From Beroe ovata (Eukaryota > Ctenophora > Nuda > Beroida > Beroidae): a stretch of 59,843 nucleotides of DNA. The notes under the pieces were generated by a model, which had not been told where the DNA came from, did no database searches, and saw nothing but the letters and a program-made list of their open reading frames with translations. Positions 45,201-55,099 of this stretch are shown here, in pieces; the first letter of the stretch is position 1, and each line of letters begins with the position of its first letter. The stretch spans positions 77,823-137,665 of the forward strand of contig CAMPET010000066.1 of assembly GCA_946803715.1 (NCBI GenBank), in the 5' to 3' direction. The position numbers and the translations under genes were made by a program.

Positions 45201-45768
45201 ATGACAGCTTCACTCAGCTCACTGTGTGTCATGTGCATGACATTGACTGTTTTCTTGATTATTTCTATCCTCTTCCCGGGAGGGGGTGGAGGCGGTGCTT
45301 CCTCCACAATTTCACCATCTCCAAGCTGTTCTGGAGTCTTTGGGTTACTCCCCTCCTCATCATCTGAAAAAGTCGGACAAATCACATAAACCATAATAAA
45401 GTCATTTCATTGACACAAAAACTAGCATGATGAATGCTTACCATCGAAGTTACTGCTGAACTTTGGGGGAACTTCAATCTCAACTTCAATTTCTTCTTCT
45501 TTCTCAAATGCCTAAAAATTGGAATGAGCATTAAAAACTCCATATTAAGAAATTTGCCAATGCTATGCATTAAAATTACTTCATTAACCTCTAAGTGAAA
45601 GATGATAGATTGACTGGAATCTGGGTCAACATAGTCCAGATACTTCTGGAGAGACATGGTATGTGCATACTCATCCCGCTCCAAGAGGTCTTCAAACAAA
45701 GAGTCATCATCTACATTCAATGATAAGAACACTTGGTTCTTTATCCACTGGACTCTGTAGTCATCCAT
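30224..45768 (-). CDS. DNAH10: Axonemal inner-arm dynein heavy chain, DNAH10 type
   Basis: Fourteen exons on the minus strand, all in matching phase, from 45768 to 30224: 45768-45589, 45511-45442, 45363-43593, 43504-43332, 43021-42883, 42720-42473, 42362-42040, 41951-41817, 41437-41244, 41157-41010, 40895-40790, 40689-40503, 40351-40246, 40162-30224. The product is 4572 residues (human DNAH10 is about 4470). The motor shows P-loops GPAGTGKT (AAA1, near residue 1926), GPTGGGKS (AAA2, near 2207), GETGTSKT (AAA3, near 2555) and GVGGSGKQ (AAA4, near 2900), then the stalk coiled coil and a C-terminus with [15 protein letters not shown] and [12 protein letters not shown]. That ending and near-identity through AAA1-AAA6 single out DNAH10, a heavy chain of inner dynein arm f (I1). 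The last exon is 9939 bp and encodes residues 1261-4572 without an intron. Confidence 0.97.
40988..41010 (-). repeat. (GT)n microsatellite forming a DNAH10 splice donor
   Basis: On the minus strand the exon ends GAACAG and is followed at once by about ten GT units before GAGTTACGG. The donor GT is therefore one of many equivalent dinucleotides in the array. Confidence 0.85.
41590..41815. repeat. Intronic minisatellite of CATGGTAACGTGA units
   Basis: About 17 degenerate units of 10-13 bp in the DNAH10 intron between exons 41951-41817 and 41437-41244. Common forms are ATGGTAACGTGAC and ATGATATCGAGTC. Most GTAAC units carry the GGTAAC half-site of an RFX X-box. Confidence 0.85.
43105..43315. 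repeat. Intronic minisatellite, unit about 31 bp
   Basis: Six to seven near-identical units of the type ATTGTGATAATTTGGTGAGG plus TTATGGTGAGA within the DNAH10 intron between exons 43504-43332 and 43021-42883. Unit-to-unit changes are mostly single bases. Confidence 0.9.
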
Positions 45769-46240
45769 TTTATGCTTACACCATTGAAAGTCTTGTTCTT
45801 ACAGTTAAACTTTCATGGCTACTATCAATAAAGAATGATGAGTGCACAAAATAAACAGCACAAAGAATTAATCTTACAGTGAAATGCTTGCACACATTAG
45901 TATAATTCTTTAGTTACCATGGTAAGGTAGATTTTTATTATGCACTTACTACTTATCTGCCAAGTTAAAGTATTTTGAAAATCTATAATTTTGCCCTGGC
46001 AGTTAATCAAAGATCTAAAAATGAATTAAATTGAATTATATAATTTTGATATCAATCAGCTATAATTTTCATTTTGAATTTTTCTTAGAGAGACTCTGAG
46101 GACCCAAAATAAAGCATTAATCTACAATTGGTTGTCTTTTTGCATACTTGTATGTCATGAAATGGAGTGTGTTGCACGTGCTAATTTTATGGAGTGAAAT
46201 TTATAAATGTATGTCCACTGTGTCTCGCGCATGAGAAATG
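45769..46240. other. DNAH10 upstream region
   Basis: AT-rich, with no coding exon seen. It contains the X-box at 45913-45926 and then the left edge of the MITE cluster. Confidence 0.5.
45913..45926. promoter_or_regulatory. RFX X-box in the DNAH10 promoter
   Basis: GTTACCATGGTAAG matches the X-box consensus GTNRCC-N0-3-RGYAAC at 11 of 12 half-site positions with a 2-nt spacer. It lies about 145 bp upstream of the DNAH10 ATG. RFX factors, with FOXJ1 in animals, drive axonemal genes through such sites. Function here is inferred from sequence and position. Confidence 0.6.
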
Positions 46241-46248
46241 GTGAAAAC

Positions 46249-46357
46249 TTGTCTGGCGATGCTAAACCTTTTGATGCAAGCCGCTTCCTGTCTGAGAATA
46301 AGTTTGCCCCGCACGAGCAAAACGAGATTCTGGACAAGGTCTATCATCGATCTACAA
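46249..46357 (-). mobile_element. MITE family C, inverted copy
   Basis: Starts TTGTCTGGCGATGCTA and ends CATCGATCTACAA. It is flanked by gtgaaaac (46241-46248) and gtgcaaac (46358-46365), an 8-bp duplication with one mismatch. More diverged than the other copies. Confidence 0.7.
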
Positions 46358-46566
46358 GTGCAAACAAATGTTTCGCGCACTGCGACATTGCAGGTCAAGG
46401 TCACAAAGTTGAATAAGGGGTGTGCATCGCCGCAGCGTATGCACATGGACAAATATTATATCTTGCACGCGTAAAATGAAATCCTCGTCAGGGGCTATCA
46501 TGGCTAAAACCTATTTCTGGTTTCGGCCTTTGATGAAAGCGTGCGCGCGAGAAGCAAGTCAGGTAA

Positions 46567-46662
46567 TTGTAGGATTTTACCCTACCGACGGTGCGCGCGA
46601 TTTTCAATCCGCCCTTGCCAGGGATAAAATCCCGCCAGCAAGGGTAGGGTGAACTCCTACAA
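46567..46662. mobile_element. MITE family A (96 bp, 9-bp TSD)
   Basis: Ends TTGTAGGATTTTACCC and GGGTGAACTCCTACAA, flanked by the perfect 9-bp repeat gtcaggtaa (46558-46566 and 46663-46671). The interior holds the pair CCTTGCCAGGG and CCCGCCAGCAAGG. Confidence 0.85.
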
Positions 46663-46786
46663 GTCAGGTAACATCTTGTCGATTGATGGTATAGACCCTG
46701 TCGAGAATTTCGTTTTGCGCGCGCGCGGCGCAAACTTATTCTTGCGGCTTGCATCATTGAAAAATTTCACCCTACCCTTGCTGGCG

Positions 46787-46890
46787 TTGTAGGATTTTAC
46801 CCTACCGTCGGTGCGCGCGATTTTCAATCCGATTTTTTATCCTTGCCAGGGATAAAATCCCGCCAGCAAGGGTAGGGTGAAATCCTACAA
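46787..46890. mobile_element. MITE family A nested in another family A copy
   Basis: Complete 104-bp element with matching inverted ends, flanked by the 9-bp repeat ttgctggcg (46778-46786 and 46891-46899). That repeat is itself part of the interior of the outer element. Confidence 0.85.
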
Positions 46891-46954
46891 TTGCTGGCGG
46901 GATTTTATCAGAGCGGATTGAAAATCGCGCGCACCGACGGTAGGGTAGAATCCT

Positions 46955-47055
46955 TGTTCCCGCGCTGCGTGACCCAAATACTCCGCGAGTCTCCGTGGTC
47001 CTTTCTACGACTTTTCAGTTCACTGAGTAGAACAGGGGCGCGCAACGTGTGCACA
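46955..47055 (-). mobile_element. MITE family B nested in a family A copy
   Basis: Starts TGTTCCCGCGCTGCG and ends GCGCAACGTGTGCACA, the inverse orientation of 3198-3288. It is flanked by the perfect 8-bp repeat agaatcct (46947-46954 and 47056-47063), which is a piece of the right terminus of the outer family A copy. Confidence 0.85.
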
Positions 47056-47124
47056 AGAATCCTACAACTTGCATCATTGTAGGATTTTACCACCCTGTGC
47101 GAACGCGAATTTATTTAATTCAAG

Positions 47125-47207
47125 TTGTCGATCGATGATAGACCCTGTCGAGAATTTCGTTTTGCGCGCTTCGCGGCTTGCATCAGCGGTCTAGCATCGC
47201 CAGACAA
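47125..47207 (+). mobile_element. MITE family C (83 bp, 8-bp TSD)
   Basis: Ends TTGTCGATCGATGATAGACC and GGTCTAGCATCGCCAGACAA, flanked by the perfect 8-bp repeat aattcaag (47117-47124 and 47208-47215). Shorter than 3321-3431 through an internal deletion. Confidence 0.85.
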
Positions 47208-47251
47208 AATTCAAGCATCGTTTATCATCTTTTGTGATGAGTATTGAGTGG

Positions 47252-47267
47252 GGCTTTTAGAAAAGCC
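47252..47267 (-). terminator. Histone 3' stem-loop of H4
   Basis: On the minus strand GGCTTTTCTAAAAGCC, a 6-bp stem with a 4-nt loop, 35-50 nt after the H4 stop. It is the SLBP-binding processing signal of non-polyadenylated histone mRNA. Confidence 0.95.
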
Positions 47268-47301
47268 GTTTGTTTTTTTGACTAACGTCAAAGTTGTGTA
47301 C

Positions 47302-48757
<1,456 letters not shown>

Positions 48758-48764
48758 TATAAAA
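48758..48764 (+). promoter_or_regulatory. TATA box of H1
   Basis: TATAAAA, 62 nt upstream of the H1 ATG, in the position expected for a compact histone promoter. Confidence 0.75.
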
Positions 48765-48819
48765 CAACCTATATTTGTTATTTTTAGTCCGTGTAAATCA
48801 GCTTAATTTTCATATCAAC

Positions 48820-49326
48820 ATGTCTGTCAAAGCTACGAAGAAAGCACCAGCTGAGCACCCCAAGTACTCAGAGATGATTGGTGCAGCTATTGCAGCACTC
48901 AAGGAGAGGAGCGGGAGTTCACGCCAGGCAATACTGAAGTATATTCAGGCTAACTACAAGGTCAGCGAGAGTGCTGGTACACATCTCAAACTTGCACTCA
49001 AGAGAGGTGTGCTGTCGGGACAGCTGACTCAAGTCAAGGGCACTGGTGCATCAGGTTCCTTTAAACTTGCTACTCAACCAGTGGCCAAGAAAAAGACGCC
49101 TGTTGCTAAGAAGGATGTCACGAAGAAGCCTGCTAGCAAGAAAACCGCAGCCGTTAATAAGACTCCTACAAAGAAAACTGCAGCTAAGAAGTCGTCGACT
49201 CCTAAGAAGGCGAGCACCCCGAAGAAAGCGACTACTCCAAAGAAATCTGCCAAGAAGACAGTTGCCAAGAAGGCAAAGAAACCGGCTGTGAAGAAATCGG
49301 CCGCTAAACAGACAGCTAAGAAATAA
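48820..49326 (+). CDS. H1: Linker histone H1
   Basis: Intronless, 168 residues. A short N-terminus is followed by the winged-helix globular domain (about residues 14-88: [20 protein letters not shown], then [15 protein letters not shown] and [14 protein letters not shown]), and by a Lys/Ala/Pro-rich tail of about 80 residues with repeats of [11 protein letters not shown] type. These S/TPxK sites are typical CDK targets. It binds linker DNA at the nucleosome dyad. A frame open upstream to 48775 lacks any conserved start, so the ATG after ATCAAC was used. Confidence 0.97.
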   Translation: MSVKATKKAPAEHPKYSEMIGAAIAALKERSGSSRQAILKYIQANYKVSESAGTHLKLALKRGVLSGQLTQVKGTGASGSFKLATQPVAKKKTPVAKKDVTKKPASKKTAAVNKTPTKKTAAKKSSTPKKASTPKKATTPKKSAKKTVAKKAKKPAVKKSAAKQTAKK

Positions 49327-49362
49327 CATGCCATTGCTTATCTTGGTGATTCCGCCTAAAAC

Positions 49363-49378
49363 GGCTTTTCTTAAAGCC
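49363..49378 (+). terminator. Histone 3' stem-loop of H1
   Basis: GGCTTTTCTTAAAGCC, 37 nt after the stop. The same stem-loop sequence is used by H2B. Confidence 0.95.
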
Positions 49379-49439
49379 CAAAAAATATAAAAAGAGAATT
49401 TGATAATATTTACTGGTAAACCCGTCCACTGATGAATGT

Positions 49440-49860
49440 GTAGTCCATATTAACCATGGCGACCTACCGAAATAGTGGGTACATAACACGTGCAACTATT
49501 GAAGCGCCACTATCAAACTCGCACTATTCCGTCCTGAATTGGATAAAATTGTCCGAAATAGGTCTCTTCGTGGGTGTGTCCACTGGCCTGACCATTGGCA
49601 TTTTGATATTTTTGTCCATCAGTCAACAATGCATATCGATTTCGCTCAGGAGATAGATAAGGACAATGTAACCAGACATTGGACTGACAATGTCCATTGC
49701 TTGGACAATATTGGTTCATTGTCGGTTGGACTAAGATACCAGTTTACGTCCATGATCCTATATGACCATGAATAATTTGTCCATTATCTTGAATAATTAG
49801 TGTCAATCCAAACTGGTCAAGAACCAGACTGGTCATGAAAACTATTGGATGCTAAAGGAT
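49440..49860. repeat. Diverged TGTCCATTGGACA-rich repeat
   Basis: Dense in GGACAAT/ATTGTCC words and containing ATACCAGTTTACGTCCATGA, which resembles AATACCAGTTTGATATCCAT of the foldback element at 53874-54724. Probably an older, decayed relative. No gene is seen. Confidence 0.5.
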
Positions 49861-49878
49861 TTTCTTGTTGTATGTTGG

Positions 49879-49894
49879 GGCGCTGAAAAGCACC
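49879..49894 (-). terminator. Histone 3' stem-loop of H2A
   Basis: On the minus strand GGTGCTTTTCAGCGCC, stem with one G-T pair, about 39 nt after the stop. Identical to the H3 stem-loop at 51513. Confidence 0.95.
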
Positions 49895-49932
49895 GTTTGG
49901 CCAAATCGTTTCGTGGAACGATTGTAGGCGGT

Positions 49933-50648
<716 letters not shown>

Positions 50649-51023
50649 ATGCCCCCTATTGCTGGGAAGAAAGCAGAGAAGAAGTCCGGGAAAAAGGCCG
50701 GCAGAGTTGCCGGTGACAAGAAACGCAAGCGAAAGAGGAAAGAGTCGTACTCCATCTACATTTACAAAGTTCTGAAGCAGGTTCATCCTGATACTGGTAT
50801 CAGTTCCAAGGGCATGTCAATCATGAACTCTTTCGTTAATGACATTTTCGAGAGGATTGCTGGAGAGGCATCCAGACTCGGACACTACAACAGCAGGAAA
50901 ACAATTTCATCAAGAGAAGTTCAGACTGCCGTGAGGCTACTTCTCCCCGGAGAACTGGCCAAGCATGCTGTTTCTGAGGGCACCAAGGCTGTCACCAAGT
51001 ACACATCTTCATCCGCTAAATAA
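50649..51023 (+). CDS. H2B: Histone H2B
   Basis: Intronless, 124 residues. A basic N-terminal tail ([20 protein letters not shown] at the start of the fold), the histone fold with [20 protein letters not shown], and the C-terminal [20 protein letters not shown] with the ubiquitinated-type lysine. [18 protein letters not shown] shows a few lineage-specific changes. Replication-dependent, as shown by the following stem-loop. Confidence 0.99.
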   Translation: MPPIAGKKAEKKSGKKAGRVAGDKKRKRKRKESYSIYIYKVLKQVHPDTGISSKGMSIMNSFVNDIFERIAGEASRLGHYNSRKTISSREVQTAVRLLLPGELAKHAVSEGTKAVTKYTSSSAK

Positions 51024-51056
51024 ATAAATCAACTGTGTCCCTGACACATCTAAAAT

Positions 51057-51072
51057 GGCTTTTCTTAAAGCC
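51057..51072 (+). terminator. Histone 3' stem-loop of H2B
   Basis: GGCTTTTCTTAAAGCC, 34 nt after the stop, identical to that of H1. Confidence 0.95.
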
Positions 51073-51512
51073 CCACATGAGAAAATGATTATCTTGCACA
51101 AGCTCATTATTGTGCAATCTATTTCATGTTGCAACTAGAAAACTCGTCTGAGGTCGTTGTATTTGTCATGTTTATGTGGAACTCAATAGAAATCGTAGTC
51201 ATCCCATTATAATTCTCGGTGTGTGGCTGACACCACTCGAAAACCGGGCGCATGTAAAAGAATATACACCTCTTGAGAATGGAAAGCATTTAGGAGAAAC
51301 GGAGAGGATACGAGTATTATTATACTAGTGGCCTCGGGTACTGCTACACTAAATTCTACTAGTACTTTCTTTTCTCAGAGTGTAATATGATTATACCGGG
51401 GCCTCAGTGGTTTACCACTTTGATATTAATGCACAGCGAAATCAAAACATAATTCAACAATCCGTGTTTCACAACACTTATTGTAACGTAAGAAATTCAT
51501 CATGATTTGTGG
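51073..51512. other. Intergenic stretch between H2B and H3 3' ends
   Basis: A convergent spacer of about 440 bp. I see no gene, promoter or repeat in it. Confidence 0.5.
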
Positions 51513-51528
51513 GGCGCTGAAAAGCACC
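51513..51528 (-). terminator. Histone 3' stem-loop of H3
   Basis: On the minus strand GGTGCTTTTCAGCGCC, about 29 nt after the stop. Confidence 0.95.
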
Positions 51529-51556
51529 GTTTAATTTTTGTGAGGCAGCCCACAAA

Positions 51557-52030
<474 letters not shown>

Positions 52031-52050
52031 CTAATGTCAGGGTGGGGCTG

Positions 52051-52155
52051 TATTTATACATAACTGCACGAGCACGTTCATCAGCCAGCCAATCAACGCA
52101 CAGAGTTTGCGGAGCTATGATTGGCTTCTTTTCCCGCGCAGCGCGCTCTGATTGG
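52051..52155 (-). promoter_or_regulatory. H3 promoter: TATA and CCAAT boxes
   Basis: TGTATAAATA at 52060-52051 (minus strand) lies about 85 bp upstream of the H3 ATG. ATTGG/CCAAT boxes lie at 52089-52093, 52120-52124 and 52151-52155, spaced about 31 bp apart. Confidence 0.8.
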
Positions 52156-52214
52156 CTGTTCAGTATCACAAAGGATAGGACTGCAGAAAGAAATTCAATG
52201 TTGTTGCGGGTTTC

Positions 52215-52384
52215 CATGAAGGTGAATGATGTATGTCTGTGTGTCTGTGACCATCTGTGTGGCTGCATCTCTGTGTCACTGTGTCAGTGTGTGTGTCTGT
52301 GAATCTGTGTGTATGTGTCTTTATTTCTGTGTGTGTCTGGGTGTGTATATGTCTGCCTGTTTGCGCACGTGTGACTGTGTGTTT

Positions 52385-52421
<37 letters not shown>

Positions 52422-52449
52422 TGTGTGTGTGTGTGTGTGTTATGGGGGT
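52215..52449 (+). repeat. TG-rich microsatellite ending at an N gap
   Basis: About 230 bp of TGTGTC, TGTGTG and related words, ending in TATGGGGGT and a single N at 52450. The repeat probably broke the assembly. Confidence 0.95.
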
Positions 52450-52450
52450 N

Positions 52451-52826
52451 CCGTGTTGAAATGTGATCCTCTCTTCTTCCCTCCTATCATCTTCTTGATG
52501 CTGCGCGTCTTGCTGGTGCTTGGGCTAACGCATGTTGTTTCCATCGTCTCCAATGACTTGGTCACGGGGGGCAAATCTTTGTTTCTAAACTTAACCACGT
52601 ACCTGCCATCTTCACAGCCCTTCCTGTAGCTCCTCAGCTTCCAGATCACTGCCACACAAAAACTCACAGTGGCACAGAATGGGATGAGGATGGACGCGTT
52701 GCTGAAGATAAACGCTATCATACCCTCTGTGTGAGAGGTGAACAGGTCTGTGGTGACAAAGTAGCCCAGGATGTTGAAGTAGTAGTAGTGTCCGCCCCGG
52801 AAAAATGGGTACATGCTCGTCAAAAC
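52451..52826 (-). CDS. Fragment of a multi-span membrane protein, possibly a 7TM receptor
   Basis: On the minus strand a CTCCAG acceptor at 52828-52827 opens a 125-codon frame that runs into the N at 52450. It contains an aromatic extracellular-like stretch (FFRGGHYYYFNILGYF), a strong hydrophobic helix (IPFCATVSFCVAVIWKL), and then a long basic, Ser/Thr-rich tail with KTRSIKKMIGGKKRG. This looks like a loop, TM5 and intracellular loop 3 of a rhodopsin-like receptor, but one helix is not enough to be sure. The 5' exons are not visible to the right, and the rest is lost in the gap and TG repeat. Confidence 0.4.
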
Positions 52827-52828
52827 CT

Positions 52829-53873
52829 GGAGAATATGATTTGCAGGTAGAAACTTGTGTGTCGATGTTAAATCACACATTCTCTCTCATGATAATGAAT
52901 TCACATGACTGAGTAGTGTGAATTAGTCAGAATTCAGGGCACTGGACTACTACTGGAAGCTGTATATAGCTCCGTTTGTGTGTATGTGTGGGTAAAGTGC
53001 GTTATTTAGGGTGCAGGATTATCTGAGGGCGTGCGTTTAGGGTTCATTCAGGGTGAGTCGTGTGACTGGTCATTGACCCGAAAACTATAGATTTTGTGAA
53101 TGACACTTCCAAGTGTTTTGATGCTTATTCTGCCATATTCAAAATCAAATTTCATATTCATAACTCGTGCTTCGTAGCACTAGCAGCAGTTCCTCTGATC
53201 CCATCGCTTGTTTCTTGCAGCCGCCTGGCCGAAATAGCATAATTACATTGTACATGTTTTCTGCCTTTCTTCGGGCCCCGCTATGGACACCGCGCCGCGC
53301 ATGATCCCTACTTAGCCTAGAAAATACGTGAATACTGGTACCCAAGTCATTGTCATCATTGTCCAGAGCACGGCTCCTTTCTGACCTTTCCCCGCGATTA
53401 GAACCCTGTTTTCCTAAAACACTTCTTTGACTTTGTCGATCGATGATAGACCCTGTCGAGAATTTCGTTTTGCGCGCGCGCAAAGATTAAGGTGGCTCCA
53501 CGACAGTCTGGAACTTCACCCAAATAACAATCATTTTCGGTCATTTCAGCCCAATTGCACCCAAATAAACGCCCTGGGCAAAAATTGCGTTCGGTCAAAA
53601 GTTAACACACGGCCTAAATTCGGTGCAATTGAGCGCATTATAGCGTAATTTAAGCCTCTCGTTTCTAGCTCTACTTGCAAACAATTCAAAAAGCGTTGCT
53701 TCGCTGTAAGATTCAGTGCTAGTCAGCATTGCGTGCCTCGCGGACACCGACAAGGTTAAAGAAGTAGAACTTGAAGTTGAATTGTTTGAATAACATCGAA
53801 CTGGTGATATAACAGCATTCACTTCCATTTCCATAAGCTCAAATTTAGGCAAAAGGATCATAAGATATGTAAT
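52829..53873. other. No gene seen
   Basis: About 1 kb with no recognisable exon. It holds a solo family C MITE left end at 53433-53485 (TTGTCGATCGATGATAGACC) running into a CG-rich GCGCGCGCGC patch. Confidence 0.4.
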
Positions 53874-54724
53874 TTGTCCATTGAGTCAATCAGTGAGAAA
53901 ATGTACAATGGGCGTCAAATGGACGTCCATTGGAGTTGAACATTCCACACAACATAAGAATTTTGGTATCTTTGTCCATTGTACACCAATGGACACAATT
54001 TGTCCATTTCCAATGTCCAATGGACGAGTTCAATGGACATCGATCTTGTGCATCTGGGTGGACACAATGGACACGACTACCAATCTGAACTTGATGGACG
54101 TCAAACTGGTATTTACTATTTCTGTCCAATAGAGCCATGGACAAATATTGACAAATGGACACAATGGACATGGAAAACATCACGCCTATTGAACACAGAA
54201 TGTCCAATTGACGCACTGTGTCCAAAAGACGTATTGTATTTTTATCCAATGGACATGTTGTGCCCAATAAGGACAAATTGTGTACAATAAACGCATCGTG
54301 CACAACAGACATACGTGGTATTGTGTGTAGTGGACGTCATGTGAACAATAGACATATTGTGTTCATTGGACATGATGAGTTCAATAGACGCTATGTATCA
54401 AGTGTGTCCAATGTCCAATGTACATGATTATTGGACACACTGTGTCCATTTTGTCCATTGTTCAATATCTTTCCATTGGACAGGAATACCAGTTTGATAT
54501 CCATCAACAAGATCATATTTGTAATTGTGTCCATTGTGCACACCCAGATGCACAAGATTGATGTCCATCATGTCCATTGGACATCGGACATGGACAAATT
54601 ATGTCCATTGTGTCCATTGGAATACAAGGCACAAAAATCCAAAATTACCATGTTGAGTGGAATGTCCAACTCCAATGGACGTCCATTAGACGTCCATTGG
54701 ACATTTTCTTACTGATGGACACAA
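53874..54724. mobile_element. Foldback element with inverted arms of about 250 bp
   Basis: The left arm 53874-54127 and right arm 54478-54724 are inverse complements at roughly four positions in five, judged by eye. For example CTTGTGCATCTGGGTG occurs in the left arm and its inverse CACCCAGATGCACAAG in the right. The central 350 bp (54128-54477) is made of variants of TCCAATGGACA. There is no transposase, and no clear target duplication was found (left flank TATGTAA, right flank AAAAAA). Frames that cross it on both strands are by-products of the repeat. Confidence 0.8.
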
Positions 54725-55099
54725 TAAAAAATCTTTTGCCAAACCAGTTGTATGCCAAACCAGATTGTGTCTTGGCCTCATAATAACTTCATATTCATGA
54801 ATCTTGCTATGGTATCAACATTATTCATTAATCTCGCATTTGATTGAAATGACACGAGTGTCTTGAATCTTGTCGTTTCTTTGTTTTCACATTCAATGAC
54901 TAAAAAAGGAAGTCTAATTCCTGCACAGCAGTCACGATAGATCACGACGATTGAATGTTCATCATAGTTCATACGCGCGATCCTTGATTGCACAGGACTG
55001 TCGGGTGTAATTAGCGGTTATATGGCGACCCCTGTAACTCGCGTGCTTATCGATCTTCACAAACATCTGATAGAACTTGGATAATGCAGTCCGCTGATC

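Larger units (their letters stand above)
46757..47067. mobile_element. MITE family A, outer copy split by two later insertions
   Basis: The left end is degraded (TTGAAAAATTTCACCC) and the right end is CCTACAA. The 9-bp repeat cttgcatca (46748-46756 and 47068-47076) marks its insertion. Its body is interrupted by a family A copy (46787-46890) and a family B copy (46955-47055). Another family A left end, TTGTAGGATTTTACC, begins at 47077 straight after the right duplication and is truncated. Confidence 0.8.

Noticed and set aside
52042-52629. Frames across the TG-rich stretch right of H3
   Set aside because: Same microsatellite effect, with an N inside.
53890-54715. Several 70-140 residue frames on both strands at 53.9-54.7 kb
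   Set aside because: They are produced by the TGGACA-rich foldback element. The arms give mirror-image peptides, which is not expected of a gene.
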